Made by a program: the position numbers and the translations under genes. Shown piece by piece: positions 9,791 to 19,678 of a DNA stretch of 64,000 nucleotides; the stretch's first letter is position 1, and every line of letters begins with the position of its first letter. The stretch lies in assembly GCF_002216065.1 (NCBI RefSeq), contig NZ_CP022282.1:1674001-1738000 (forward strand). The letters are read 5' to 3'. The DNA comes from Chryseobacterium sp. T16E-39. Its GTDB lineage: Bacteria > Bacteroidota > Bacteroidia > Flavobacteriales > Weeksellaceae. Below the pieces are notes generated by a model. The model did not search any database and was not told the origin of the DNA. It was given only the letters and a program-made list of their open reading frames with translations.

Positions 9791-9834
9791 AAAAAAGCGG
9801 TCGCCAGAATTATTTCTTCAGCGACCGTTTTTTA
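9791..9834. terminator. Bidirectional intrinsic terminator
   Basis: AAAAAAGCGGTCGC (9791-9804) pairs with GCGACCGTTTTTTT (9821-9834) around a 16-base loop. T runs on both strands serve the convergent genes ending at 9770 and 9835. Confidence 0.9.
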
Positions 9835-12057
9835 TTATTTTAGATTTTTCAGATTTTCTTCAAAATACCTCCGTATGGCATCACTTACATATTGGTCACT
9901 TTCTATAAAGTGATCTTTCCCAGGAAGTAAAATGAGGTCATACCTTTTTCCGGCTTTGGTCAATGCATCAATCATTCTTATCGTTGTGGAAATGGGTGAA
10001 TTCACATCACTTGTTCCATGCATAAATAGTAATTTTCCTTTCAGGTTTCCGGCGTGATTGGTATTGGTTCCCCATTCGTAGCCTTGCTTGTTATCTTCCG
10101 GTAATCCCATATACGGCTCATTGATTTCTGCTCCTTCTGTAAGCTCACCTTGTGCTGATGCAATACCTACGCGGTATAATTCAGGAGCCATCAGCATCGC
10201 TCGAACAGCAAAATATCCACCCCAGGAATGCCCATAAATACCGACCCGCCTCATATCCATAAACGGGTATTTTCCTCCAAGCTGTTTAAAAACTGCCACC
10301 CGATCAGCAATTTCACAGGTTCCAATCTTTCCATAAATAGCATCTTGAAAAGCTTTACTTCGCTCAACTGTTCCCCTTGTGTCCATGATAACCGTGATAT
10401 AGCCTAACTGTGCCAATGCCTGCGCCATGGCAGTAGGCGCTGAATTAGGTCCAAATCTATGAGGTACTACATTCATAAAGGGTCCGGCATATATAAATTC
10501 AACCACCGGATATTTTTTGGCTGGATCAAGATCATAGGGTTTGTACATAATTCCGTATAGATCAGTGATTCCATCATCCGCTTTAGCAACGAAACCTTCC
10601 GGAGGTTTAAATCCTATTTTTTGCAACCTGCTGGTATCAGATGTTTTCAGAAGTTGCAAAGATTTTCCATCAGTGGTTCGCAATTCAACCGATTGAGGCT
10701 GCTTCATACTGGAATACGTATCCAGAAAATATTGACCGGAGGGTGAAAACTGGGAATAGGTATGTATTCCATCTGCTGAGGTGATTTTTTTAAAGTTCTT
10801 TCCTTTCAGATCAACCCGGTATATATTTGTCGAGTAGAGATTTTTTTCTGCATTAGCAGTGAAATAAACCCAACCTTTAGATTCATCTATACGAATAAGT
10901 CCTGTAGTAACAGGAAAATCTCCGGAAGTCAGCCTTCGGATCAGCTTCCCATTGATATTATAAAGATACAGATGGCGCCAACCATCTCTTTCAGAAAGCC
11001 ATATAAAAGAATTTCCATCTTTCAGGAGCGTAACCTGTTTTTCCCATGCATCAATTAAAAAATCCAATCCTTCCACAAAGGTTTTGCTTTCTTCTGTCAG
11101 GATTACTCTGCTCACTCCTGTATCCGGATCAGCAGCCAGCAATTCCAGCTTTTTTCCAAGCCTGTCCAAACGCATAAAAAGGACTTCTGAATCATTGGGT
11201 CTCCATCCTATCGGAAATGCATATTGCTGTGCATTTGAACCCATTTCTATCTTGACTGTTTTCCCCGAAGTGACATCCAGGACATACAGTTCAGGAGTCT
11301 CAATAACACCTTCGGTTTTAGCATACACGCTATACTTGACCTCCTCGTCAGGTTTTGAATAATCAATTACGGGTAGATGATGAACCTTTCTACCATCTGG
11401 TCTTTTTACCAGAAGTTTCTTTCCATCCTTCGACCAACATCCATCTGTGACCGTCCATGGATAATCATCTTTTCCATCAAAAGTAATCTGTCTTGTTTTT
11501 TTGGTAAGACGATCAACCAGTTCTATATTATTATCTTTTGTCGTAACAAACCATTGCCTATCGGGAGAAAAAATACCGGAAGGCGGAATTTCATCCTCTT
11601 CTTTTCCTTCTATCCGGATGATCCCGTAATCCTTTAAACTCAACCGAAATTTTTTATTTTCAACAAAAAACTCTGCTGCATTTTTATCTTCTAATAAAGT
11701 GAAGGTACTAAATGGAATTCCTTTAGTACCAGGTTCTTTTTCAAGTAAAGGTCTTAGTACTTTCATTAAATGATCTCTGTCAAAAAACTCCCGCTTTGTA
11801 TTATGCTTCGGGTCTACCTCATAGATTACTGTATTTTCAGGGGTTCCTGCAGCAAACCAGAAACGGTTTCCATCTGCATACCAATGGGGATTGACATAGG
11901 TATCCCGGACAAGACTCCGGAAATTCAGATAGCTTTCGTAGCGTCCCTTATCGGTTATCGTATCACTGACCTGTGCATCAGCAAAAGATGCTAAAAAGAG
12001 CATGATCAGATTTATTTTTAAAATGAAATATTTACAATAAATTTTCATGGTACTCAT
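9835..12057 (-). CDS. S9 family peptidase, dipeptidyl peptidase IV-like
   Basis: A secreted serine peptidase of about 740 residues from the ATG at 12057; another possible start is 12048. A signal peptide (KINLIMLFLASFADA) precedes an eight-bladed beta-propeller (about residues 90-480) and an alpha/beta hydrolase domain. The triad is visible: Ser611 in GHSWGGY, Asp684 in HGTSD and His716 in GKDH. DPP4-type enzymes remove X-Pro dipeptides and are typical periplasmic peptidases of Bacteroidetes. The MarR gene lies 43 bp upstream on the same strand, suggesting a two-gene unit. Confidence 0.9.
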   Translation of the reverse strand: MSTMKIYCKYFILKINLIMLFLASFADAQVSDTITDKGRYESYLNFRSLVRDTYVNPHWYADGNRFWFAAGTPENTVIYEVDPKHNTKREFFDRDHLMKVLRPLLEKEPGTKGIPFSTFTLLEDKNAAEFFVENKKFRLSLKDYGIIRIEGKEEDEIPPSGIFSPDRQWFVTTKDNNIELVDRLTKKTRQITFDGKDDYPWTVTDGCWSKDGKKLLVKRPDGRKVHHLPVIDYSKPDEEVKYSVYAKTEGVIETPELYVLDVTSGKTVKIEMGSNAQQYAFPIGWRPNDSEVLFMRLDRLGKKLELLAADPDTGVSRVILTEESKTFVEGLDFLIDAWEKQVTLLKDGNSFIWLSERDGWRHLYLYNINGKLIRRLTSGDFPVTTGLIRIDESKGWVYFTANAEKNLYSTNIYRVDLKGKNFKKITSADGIHTYSQFSPSGQYFLDTYSSMKQPQSVELRTTDGKSLQLLKTSDTSRLQKIGFKPPEGFVAKADDGITDLYGIMYKPYDLDPAKKYPVVEFIYAGPFMNVVPHRFGPNSAPTAMAQALAQLGYITVIMDTRGTVERSKAFQDAIYGKIGTCEIADRVAVFKQLGGKYPFMDMRRVGIYGHSWGGYFAVRAMLMAPELYRVGIASAQGELTEGAEINEPYMGLPEDNKQGYEWGTNTNHAGNLKGKLLFMHGTSDVNSPISTTIRMIDALTKAGKRYDLILLPGKDHFIESDQYVSDAIRRYFEENLKNLK

Positions 12058-12099
12058 TTTAAGGCTTAAAATTTTGAATAAAAATCGGATCACCCCTTA

Positions 12100-12534
12100 T
12101 TAACTCCTGCAGTTCGCACTGATCTTATTGACCAGTTTTCTCAGCAGTTCAATTTCCTCTTCGGAAATCCCTTCAACAGCCTTTTTCCTATTAGCATCAA
12201 CTATAGGTTGAATTTCAGTCAAAATCTTTTTTCCTTTAGCTGTAAGATGGAGGGTAAACCTTCGCCTATCTTTCTCAAAAGAATCTCTTTTGAGAAAGCC
12301 GCTCTTAACCAAAAGTTCAATGATGCGCGTCACGGAAGCGACATCTTTAAAAGCTCTTCTTGCAATTTCTTTTTGGGGTATTCCAGGATTTTCATTAATA
12401 ATACTCAGGATCAATCCCTGGTCGATCGTGATATCAAAACCCTGATCATTGATCTGCTTCTGGGCAAACTGACGATAGGATTTAATCGATTCCTCAATGC
12501 TGTAAAAAATAGTTTGTTCTGATTTAGCCATCAT
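12100..12534 (-). CDS. MarR family transcriptional regulator
   Basis: A winged-HTH regulator of 144 residues starting MMAKSEQTIFYS. The central DNA-binding part reads PGIPQKEIARRAFKDVASVTR and the wing KRDSFEKDRRRFTLHLTAKG has the DxRRxxLxLTxxG signature of MarR. The frame is open 41 codons further up, but that part is AT-rich promoter sequence with the palindrome at 12562, so the ATG at 12534 is preferred. MarR dimers usually repress their own operon, here including the S9 peptidase, until a small ligand binds. Confidence 0.88.
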   Translation of the reverse strand: MMAKSEQTIFYSIEESIKSYRQFAQKQINDQGFDITIDQGLILSIINENPGIPQKEIARRAFKDVASVTRIIELLVKSGFLKRDSFEKDRRRFTLHLTAKGKKILTEIQPIVDANRKKAVEGISEEEIELLRKLVNKISANCRS

Positions 12535-12561
12535 TTTATATTTTAATTGATATGCATATAA

Positions 12562-12573
12562 TTGATATATCAA
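12562..12573. promoter_or_regulatory. Candidate MarR operator palindrome
   Basis: Perfect 12 bp palindrome TTGATATATCAA, 28 bp upstream of the MarR start. A related half-site TTGATATGCAT lies 14 bp away. Size and place fit autorepression by a MarR dimer; this is inference. Confidence 0.4.
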
Positions 12574-12756
12574 ATATATAAATAAAATTGATTCCCAAAG
12601 CTTTATCATCAAAAAATTAATATTAAAAATTTTCCTTCCCAAAAAAAACCATCTCAAAAGTTATAAAAGCAGGCAATCAAGTTTAAAATTATATCATACA
12701 AAAGAACAGATAAAATAAAAGCAAAAAAATTTAAACTCATTATGTGGATAACAATA

Positions 12757-12831
12757 GTTTAGATTCCTACGGAATGACAAATATGGCGTTTTAACTTATA
12801 CGCAAAGTTGTCATTCCGTAGGAATCTAAAC
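12757..12831. repeat. Palindromic dispersed repeat, family 2, intact copy
   Basis: Perfect 24 bp inverted repeat: left arm 12757-12780 begins GTTTAGATTCCTACGG and right arm 12808-12831 is its exact reverse complement, around a 27-base loop. A diverged copy in the opposite orientation lies at 4277-4369. The element is about 75 bp, non-coding, and lies between two minus-strand genes. Confidence 0.9.
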
Positions 12832-12897
12832 ACAATAAATTGTAAAAAGAGTACAAAAAATCTATGTAATCTGTAAAATCTGGGGGATTAAATATTA

Positions 12898-14094
12898 CTA
12901 TTTCTCCACTTCCTTTCCATACAGCACTTCACCACCTTCCAAAGACATCATAATCGCTTCATTACTATACGCTATCATTTTTTCTTCATAATCTGAGATT
13001 GCATCAGCAAGGCTTCCATCCTTTAATAAAGCTCCACAGATATTTTCCGTCAATAAAGCAGCATCCATAAACGCAGTATTTGCTCCTACTCCACCAGCCG
13101 GGCTCATCGTATGAACTGCATCACCCAACGCAGTAATATTCCCGGATTTCCATTTTTCTTTGGGTAATGAAGACCTGATAGGAGTAACCGACAATGACTT
13201 CTGATCACAATAGTTGAATAATGATTTCAATTGCGGATGCCAATCCTGAGTAACCCTTTGGATGCAGGCAAAAGTTTCTTCAGAAGAAAGGGTATAAAAA
13301 TCCTGTTGATGTAATCCAAAAGCACCTGGCTTTCCAATAAATGCCCAATAGAAGTAATTCTGTAAAGGACTCAGCATATTCCATGAATCATTTTTCTTTG
13401 AAAAATCAAATTGCATGGCATCGGCAATCAGTGAAAACTGATCATTAAGAATCACAGAAGTTCCGGTTCGCAGCTCAGTGGCTATTTCTTCCTCATTCTC
13501 GGATGTCACAAAAGTTCTGCCATAAATGGTCATATTCCCGGTATTGACTTTCTGATCTTTGCAGTATTCGACCCCTATTTTAGAATTGACTCCATCTGCC
13601 CCGATCACAAGATCAGCCGTCTGGGTGGTTCCATCTTCAAATGAAAGTAATACTTCCCCATTTTCCAATTCTCTGTAATCAGTTACTGCTTTTCCAAAAT
13701 AAATCTGTCTTTCCAATCCATGAAGCAAAATTTCACGTAAAGTCAGACGATTCGGTTTTAAATCGGGTACCTGTCTGATCCCGTCACTCCATGAATCAAC
13801 TAAATCTTTCCCTGTTTTTTCAAGATGAGAATTAAAAACTTTTAATCCTTTGGTACTTGCTGCACAGGTTTCAAGAAATAGTTCATACAAATGTTTAGGA
13901 AGACAGTCTTTCAGTGCTTGTTTGCCCGGCTCATTAATTCTGATCCGATATCCCTGCGTTCTGGTATTAATTGCTTCATCTTTTTCAAAAATAGTACAGT
14001 TGATTCCTTTCTTTTTCAAGCCCTGCGCAAGACATAATCCTCCTAATCCGGCTCCTATAATGGCAATTCTTTTACTTTTATATTCGTTGTTCAT
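12898..14094 (-). CDS. FAD-dependent monooxygenase (PHBH fold)
   Basis: A 398-residue class A flavoprotein monooxygenase. The N-terminal GxGxxG dinucleotide motif is at residues 14-19 (GAGLGG), the middle DG motif is ADLVIGADGVNSKIG, and the GD motif that binds ribityl phosphate is G324-D325 in ALGDAVHTMSP. The family hydroxylates aromatic or polyketide substrates or inactivates drugs such as tetracyclines and rifamycins; the substrate is not readable here. The AraC-type gene lies 66 bp upstream on the same strand and may be its regulator. Confidence 0.88.
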   Translation of the reverse strand: MNNEYKSKRIAIIGAGLGGLCLAQGLKKKGINCTIFEKDEAINTRTQGYRIRINEPGKQALKDCLPKHLYELFLETCAASTKGLKVFNSHLEKTGKDLVDSWSDGIRQVPDLKPNRLTLREILLHGLERQIYFGKAVTDYRELENGEVLLSFEDGTTQTADLVIGADGVNSKIGVEYCKDQKVNTGNMTIYGRTFVTSENEEEIATELRTGTSVILNDQFSLIADAMQFDFSKKNDSWNMLSPLQNYFYWAFIGKPGAFGLHQQDFYTLSSEETFACIQRVTQDWHPQLKSLFNYCDQKSLSVTPIRSSLPKEKWKSGNITALGDAVHTMSPAGGVGANTAFMDAALLTENICGALLKDGSLADAISDYEEKMIAYSNEAIMMSLEGGEVLYGKEVEK

Positions 14095-14160
14095 CGGTTT
14101 ATTTTTTGATGATTGATGAATACAAAATTATCGGGAATCAGCAGGTTTTCCTAGAGTAGA

Positions 14161-15015
14161 TTAATGGTCTTTATGAGACAAATCTTTGTTTTTAGCCTTG
14201 AATTGCAAAGCGGTCATTCCTGTTCCTTTCTTAAAGAATCGTGAAAAATAAATGGGATCATCATAACCTAATTCATTGGCAATCTGTTTTACACTCATTT
14301 TCGTATAAAATAAAAGCCGGCGCGCTTCCAACAATATTTCCTGTTGAATCCAGAAACTGGCTGGATAACCTGTCACTTCTTTGATTGCTTCATTCAGATA
14401 CAAGGGAGTAATAACGAGAGCCTGCGCATATTGCTGTACCTGCTTAGACTTTTTAAAATTTTCTTTAACCAGCTTTTTAAACTGTCTGGTAATGGTATAT
14501 TTCTGTCCGGTACTGGTATGTTCAGATACCTGGAATTTCATGATCTGGGAAGCCATCATTCCAATGACCGATTCTACCAAAGACTGCTTAACGGAAACAC
14601 TGTGCAACCCATCATTTCCTTCGACCTTTTCTAAAATGATAGGGATATCAAAAACCACATCCTTTTCATTCACTGATACCGATTGCCGGATCCACTGATA
14701 GGTTTCCAATACTTCACGATAATGCGCTGGAATGGCATTGGTATCCACAAATAAAAACCATCCTTCCAAATCTTTTTGATGAATATACTGATGAATTTGC
14801 CCGGGAGCTACAAAACCTAAGAAGGCTCCTTCCAATTCTATTGTATTAAAATCAACTTCAAGGGTAAATATTCCGCTTTGCTGAAGGATAAACATATAAT
14901 GATCATCGCGGTGAATACCTGTTTCTTTTTCAGACAAAACAGATAAAGGCATCAGCTTAATTCCGAAACCCTCTAACTGACGGTGGTGAACTGATATCGG
15001 TGAGTATTTTTTCAT
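14161..15015 (-). CDS. AraC family transcriptional regulator
   Basis: A 284-residue regulator with an N-terminal cupin-like sensing domain (residues about 20-150, with HRDDHYMFILQQSG and VAPGQIHQY) and a C-terminal double HTH ending in VKQIANELGYDDPIYFSRFF. This layout is that of small-molecule-responsive activators. It sits directly upstream of the FAD monooxygenase on the same strand, so a role in controlling that enzyme is reasonable but unproven. Confidence 0.88.
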   Translation of the reverse strand: MKKYSPISVHHRQLEGFGIKLMPLSVLSEKETGIHRDDHYMFILQQSGIFTLEVDFNTIELEGAFLGFVAPGQIHQYIHQKDLEGWFLFVDTNAIPAHYREVLETYQWIRQSVSVNEKDVVFDIPIILEKVEGNDGLHSVSVKQSLVESVIGMMASQIMKFQVSEHTSTGQKYTITRQFKKLVKENFKKSKQVQQYAQALVITPLYLNEAIKEVTGYPASFWIQQEILLEARRLLFYTKMSVKQIANELGYDDPIYFSRFFKKGTGMTALQFKAKNKDLSHKDH

Positions 15016-15096
15016 GCAGGCATGTTATGAAATAAAGATACTTATTATTCATAAAATATCAGTTCTGGATGAATCGAAGATTTCTTTTTTATACTC

Positions 15097-15260
15097 ACGC
15101 TTCATAGGCGAAGCCTGTCTTTGCTATCTTAAATTACCCATTATCATCATAGATCTTTGTGTTTAAAAAAATAATTTCTCGCGGATTTAGCTGATCTGGC
15201 AGATGTTTGTGCTTTATAAATCTGCGTAATTTGCAAAATCTGCGAGAATAAATATATATC
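15097..15260. repeat. Degenerate dispersed repeat fragments
   Basis: The stretch CTTTGCTATCTTAAATTACCC with ATTATCATC and TTTGTGTTTAAAAAAA matches 3670-3735 (TCTTTGCTGCCTTATTTATGC). Next come three TCTGCG/TCTCGCGGAT motifs like those near 4400, 34150 and 34620. No coding content. Confidence 0.6.
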
Positions 15261-15281
15261 GTGTAAAATTTTTGATACCTC

Positions 15282-16280
15282 TTAGATCGCAGCTCTCACC
15301 GTTTTAAAAGTCCCAGGCGTCAATCCATATTTCTTTTTAAAGGCGGCACAAAAATGAGTCGGGTTTTTATAGCCTGCCATTTCGCTGATCTGCGTAATCT
15401 GAAAATCACCGGATTCGAGGGCTAATTTTGCTTCTTCCATTCTGATATCGCTCACCATTCCAAAAACAGTAGTTCCAAATATTTCTTTAAACCCTTTCTT
15501 CAACGTAAATTCATTCGTTCCTACTTCCAGAGCTAGTTTTTTCAGGGAATAAGGTTCGGCGATATTATTCGATATGATTTCTTTGGCCAGATGGATCTTT
15601 TCCAGGTGATGTAATTTAAGGGAGCAAAAGTCAACGCAGTTGTGTGCATTAAACTGCTCAAGCTGGAGCATCAGGAGTTCAATAACTTTAGATTCAATAA
15701 AAAGCCTTTTAAAAACGCCCTGTTTTTCGCAATTGATGATGCTGTAGATGAGGTATTCTATTTGTGGGGTAACCGGCATGTGATGCTTTCCAAAAAAGGC
15801 AGGAATCTGATTATCTATATTGGAAAGGAAAGTTTCGTAGCCTTCTGTATTGGCGATATATTTTTTAAATAATTCCGGAGCCATATTGATCTCCATCGTT
15901 CGGTTGCTTTTTCCGATAAACTCAAATTTCCCTTTAATACCCGGAGCATAAACAATATTATGCTGATACGGCAGGAATTTAAAAGCTGCGGTCTCTGTTC
16001 CTGCAATTTTGGTGTGCGTAGATCCCATAAGATCAAAATGCATTTCCACCGTTTCAAAATCGCTTTCAAAGTTGATCATCAGCTCATTTTTGAACCGCAG
16101 ATCACCATACGCAATATGGATTCCATCGTAGAAGAGTTCATGATAACTCCCCATAGCTCCTATCTTTTCAAAATTGGTATGGCGCTCTTTAATGGGCTCT
16201 TCTGTTTGTGAATATCCTTCATTAAAATGATTTTCCATGATCAGTTCCTCTACATCAGAGAAGTTCAGCGTTAGTTTCAT
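15282..16280 (-). CDS. AraC family transcriptional regulator, PchR-like
   Basis: A 332-residue protein whose last 100 residues form an AraC double HTH (LKKLALEVGTNEFTLKKGF, then ITQISEMAGYKNPTHFCAAF). The long N-terminal part, with YELFYDGIHIAYGDL and a beta-rich region, resembles the siderophore-responsive PchR group rather than cupin-type sensors. It is divergent from the TonB-dependent receptor gene 106 bp away, the classical arrangement for a regulator that activates a siderophore receptor when the loaded ligand is inside the cell. Confidence 0.85.
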   Translation of the reverse strand: MKLTLNFSDVEELIMENHFNEGYSQTEEPIKERHTNFEKIGAMGSYHELFYDGIHIAYGDLRFKNELMINFESDFETVEMHFDLMGSTHTKIAGTETAAFKFLPYQHNIVYAPGIKGKFEFIGKSNRTMEINMAPELFKKYIANTEGYETFLSNIDNQIPAFFGKHHMPVTPQIEYLIYSIINCEKQGVFKRLFIESKVIELLMLQLEQFNAHNCVDFCSLKLHHLEKIHLAKEIISNNIAEPYSLKKLALEVGTNEFTLKKGFKEIFGTTVFGMVSDIRMEEAKLALESGDFQITQISEMAGYKNPTHFCAAFKKKYGLTPGTFKTVRAAI

Positions 16281-16386
16281 TTATTCCGTTTAGCGTTATA
16301 ATAATTCCAAAATCCGTCATCAATTCTAAAAGCATGAGACTAGTTTTGTCCCTTAAAAATATGTTATTTAGAATGAATCTAAAATT

Positions 16387-18720
16387 ATGAAAAAAAAACT
16401 TTTAATTCTTTATTTTCTTTTCGCCTCTTTTATCTCTGTTGTGGCTCAGAATGTGGGTGGTATTTCAGGCAGAGTGGTTTCGGAAGATGGCACTGCCCGT
16501 GCGGGATTAACGATTCAACTCTTTCCACTTAACCATACTACGACCAGTGATTCGAAAGGGCAATTCAATTTTTCTGATATCCCGGAAGGCAAATATACCG
16601 TGATCTGTACCGAATATCAATTACATAAAAGCACTGTTACCGTTCGAAAAGGAAAAATTTCAACGTTGGAAATTCTCGGATCGGATCGAATCAATCAACT
16701 TGAAGAGGTGACCGTAACCGCAGAGAAAACCGAAAATAAACTGCAAAAAGTCCCTATGGCTATTTCTGCCATTTCCGGAAAACAGATCGAAGAAAGAAAC
16801 GTTCATGAAATGGGTGATCTCGTTCTCGCAGTCCCCAACTTAATGACAATGAATGCTGGTTCTCCTACTTTAAACGTCATGTCGATAAGAGGAGTCCTTA
16901 CTTTTTCTACAGATCCTGTGGTTGGAATTTATGTAGATGGAATTCCGATGTTTGATGGCTATTCTGCCAGTCAGCAGTTGCAGGGAATTGAGCGGGTAGA
17001 AGTTTTAAGAGGTCCTCAAAGTACCTTATATGGAAGAAATGGTTTAGGTGGAGTCATCAATATCATCACTAAAAAACCTGGGAATACCTTAAAAGGTTTT
17101 GCTGAAGCTGGTATTGGTAATTATAATACCCAGCATTATGCATTGGGAATTTCCGGTCCATTGGTTAAAAACAAACTCTATGCAGGTTTCTCTGCCAGTT
17201 ATGATAAAAGGGACGGATTTTTCACCAATACATTTACTGGCAAAAAGTATGACCGCCCTGAAAGCTTTAATGGTAACTTTTATCTGAAATACCTGGTCAA
17301 TGACCGGCTTTCCATGACTTTGAACGTCAAGGGTGAATACAATGACATTATGGGGGTATTTCCTTATGTACAGGGAGGCACTGCAGCATTGGCCAACCCT
17401 TATGTCGTCAATTATAACGGAACCAATCAGGAAAAAAGAAAACTCCTGTCAACCTCCCTTCAGGTGGTCTATAAAAAAGATAAGACCGAGCTTTCTTCTG
17501 TTACCGGGTATACTTATATGAGTGATGTTTATAAAGATTATGATGTCGATTATTCTCCATACAATGCAATCACTTTTGAAGTTCCATCGGCACCTCAGAA
17601 TACTTTGACCCAGGAATTTAAGATCGTTACCGATTTTTCAGACCAATTTAAATTCACCGGAGGTGCGTTTGGTTTCTTTGATCAAAAAGAATCATTAAAC
17701 CAATACATCTATGGACCCGATGCTGCTGCATTTGATCCCAATGCCCCTTATGTATCAGGGATTCACAGCAATAAAAAAACCTACGGAATATCCAGTTTTG
17801 CGAATCTTAGTTATGCATTGAGTAAGGAATGGCTTTTAACGGGAGGGATCAGGTATGATTATGAAAAACGTAACCTTCTCTTCAGTACAGATATGGAGAA
17901 AGCTCCCAATCCGCTTATGATCCTGACGCCTGAAACCAAAATTGACGGTCATAACGGAGCCTTTTCACCTAAGCTAAGTGTTTCTTACAATCCCGCTGAA
18001 GACCTGTTGTTCTATGCAACGTATTCAAGAGGATACCGTTCTGGCGGATTCAATATGTATACGTCCAACGCTGCGAGGCTTAATTTCAAACCTGAGTATA
18101 CCAATAACTACGAGGTGGGTATGAAATCCGAATGGTTTAAGAAAAGATTGAGAGCCAATGTAGCTGTTTTCTACACCTATTGGAAAGATCAGCAGCAAAC
18201 CCTTTCCCTGCCTGAAAACCTTACAGATAACGTAGGTGAACTGGTCAACAAAGGACTCGAATTGGAACTGACCGGACTTGTTGCGAAAGGATTGGAAATT
18301 AATTACAACCTGGGTGTTGTAGATACCGATTATAAAAAATTAATTCTCGTTAACTCCAACAAACAGAATCAGGATTATGCTGGGAACAAACAAATCTTTA
18401 CGCCCAACTTCACCTCTTCAATTTCTGTTACCTATCATTTAAAAATCAATGAAAAGCTTAGTCTATATGGCATTCCCGAATGGAAATATTTTGGTAAGCA
18501 GTATATGACCTATTACAATGATCTTGTGCAGAAGCCTTTCAGCTTACTGAATTTTTCAGCAGGCATTAAATATAATAATCTGTCCCTTGGAATCTGGGCT
18601 AAAAATATTGGGGAAGCCAAATACCTGTCTTTTGCTTATGCAACTCAGATGGCTGACACGACTCCCGTTTTAATTGGGAACCCACGAACATTTGGTGCTA
18701 ATCTTAAATTCAGCTTTTAG
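16387..18720 (+). CDS. TonB-dependent receptor, siderophore type
   Basis: A 777-residue outer-membrane receptor. A signal peptide (to about residue 20) is followed by a carboxypeptidase regulatory-like domain (21-97, GGISGRVVSEDGTARAG), a plug domain (about 115-230, with VEVLRGPQSTLYGRNGLGGVI) and a 22-strand barrel ending in FGANLKFSF with the terminal Phe needed for BamA. TonB-dependent receptors take up iron chelates, vitamins or sugars. The PchR-like divergent regulator argues for a siderophore. The ABC genes 74 bp downstream may be co-expressed past the hairpin at 18746. Confidence 0.92.
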   Translation: MKKKLLILYFLFASFISVVAQNVGGISGRVVSEDGTARAGLTIQLFPLNHTTTSDSKGQFNFSDIPEGKYTVICTEYQLHKSTVTVRKGKISTLEILGSDRINQLEEVTVTAEKTENKLQKVPMAISAISGKQIEERNVHEMGDLVLAVPNLMTMNAGSPTLNVMSIRGVLTFSTDPVVGIYVDGIPMFDGYSASQQLQGIERVEVLRGPQSTLYGRNGLGGVINIITKKPGNTLKGFAEAGIGNYNTQHYALGISGPLVKNKLYAGFSASYDKRDGFFTNTFTGKKYDRPESFNGNFYLKYLVNDRLSMTLNVKGEYNDIMGVFPYVQGGTAALANPYVVNYNGTNQEKRKLLSTSLQVVYKKDKTELSSVTGYTYMSDVYKDYDVDYSPYNAITFEVPSAPQNTLTQEFKIVTDFSDQFKFTGGAFGFFDQKESLNQYIYGPDAAAFDPNAPYVSGIHSNKKTYGISSFANLSYALSKEWLLTGGIRYDYEKRNLLFSTDMEKAPNPLMILTPETKIDGHNGAFSPKLSVSYNPAEDLLFYATYSRGYRSGGFNMYTSNAARLNFKPEYTNNYEVGMKSEWFKKRLRANVAVFYTYWKDQQQTLSLPENLTDNVGELVNKGLELELTGLVAKGLEINYNLGVVDTDYKKLILVNSNKQNQDYAGNKQIFTPNFTSSISVTYHLKINEKLSLYGIPEWKYFGKQYMTYYNDLVQKPFSLLNFSAGIKYNNLSLGIWAKNIGEAKYLSFAYATQMADTTPVLIGNPRTFGANLKFSF

Positions 18721-18745
18721 GTTAGTGTTTTTATTATCAACCTCC

Positions 18746-18779
18746 GGTCTGTTTCTTTTTAGAGGAGAAACAGACCTTT
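18746..18779 (+). terminator. Hairpin between receptor and ABC genes
   Basis: GGTCTGTTTCT (18746-18756) pairs perfectly with AGAAACAGACC (18766-18776), then TTTAAA. A terminator with a short T run, or an attenuator that lowers ABC expression relative to the receptor. Confidence 0.7.
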
Positions 18780-18794
18780 AAATCCACAATTCTC

Positions 18795-19676
18795 ATGCAA
18801 TTAACAATAGAAAACTTATCCAAAACCTATCCTAATGGGAAAAAGGCGCTTGATCAAATATCACTCACCATCGGTAAAGGGATGTTTGGGCTTTTAGGAC
18901 AAAACGGTGCCGGAAAATCCACGCTGATGCGAACCATCGCTACATTACAGCAAGCCGATACCGGAAGCATCCGTTTCGGAGATATTGATGTTCTTTCCAA
19001 CCCCGAACAACTAAGGCGAATGCTTGGTTATCTTCCTCAGGACTTTGGAGTTTATCCTAATGTATCCGCTGTGGAAATGCTGAATCATATTGCTGAAATG
19101 AAAGGATTGAATCAAAAGGATATCCGACGTGAGGCTGTCCATGAACTTCTCAACCGGGTTAATCTCTTTGATGTCCGCAACAAGAAACTCAGCACCTATT
19201 CAGGAGGGATGAAACAGCGGTTTGGGATTGCACAGGCACTTTTAGGAGACCCTAAGCTTATTATCGTGGATGAACCCACCGCAGGTCTCGATCCTTTAGA
19301 GAGGAACCGTTTCTACAACCTGTTGAGTGAGATCGGTGAAAATACGGTGGTCATTCTTTCTACTCATATTGTCGAAGATGTTTCTACTCTTTGCAATGAT
19401 ATGGCGATCATCGGAAACGGAAAAGTACTGAAAACCGGAAAGCCTTCTCAAATTGAAAAAGAACTTGAAGGAAAACTCTGGGAAAAAGAGATCGCTAAAG
19501 CAGAACTCCCTCAATACGCCCATCTCAATATTATCAGCAGTCGGTTTAAATCCGGAAAGCTGATTATTTCTGTACTTGAGGACGGTGAGCCTGATCCGAG
19601 TTTCGAAACCAGAAAACCTAATTTGGAAGATTCTTATTTCCAGTTAATTGCAGATGTTCCTTCTTTAAAATCTTAA
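18795..19676 (+). CDS. ABC transporter ATP-binding protein
   Basis: A 293-residue ATPase. Walker A GQNGAGKST at residues 35-43, signature YSGGMKQ at 135-141, Walker B LIIVDEP from 155, and the H-loop in ILSTHIVED. It is the cytosolic motor for the large permease encoded 2 bp downstream. The sequence type (ABC-2 exporter, CcmA/NatA-like) points to export or membrane remodelling rather than uptake. The stop and the next start are almost adjacent, so the two subunits are made together. Confidence 0.92.
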   Translation: MQLTIENLSKTYPNGKKALDQISLTIGKGMFGLLGQNGAGKSTLMRTIATLQQADTGSIRFGDIDVLSNPEQLRRMLGYLPQDFGVYPNVSAVEMLNHIAEMKGLNQKDIRREAVHELLNRVNLFDVRNKKLSTYSGGMKQRFGIAQALLGDPKLIIVDEPTAGLDPLERNRFYNLLSEIGENTVVILSTHIVEDVSTLCNDMAIIGNGKVLKTGKPSQIEKELEGKLWEKEIAKAELPQYAHLNIISSRFKSGKLIISVLEDGEPDPSFETRKPNLEDSYFQLIADVPSLKS

Positions 19677-19678
19677 CC

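Noticed and set aside
10837..12000. Open frames antisense to the S9 peptidase
   Set aside because: They lack start context and protein-like composition and are shadows of a long, well-supported gene; the same is true for antisense frames elsewhere.
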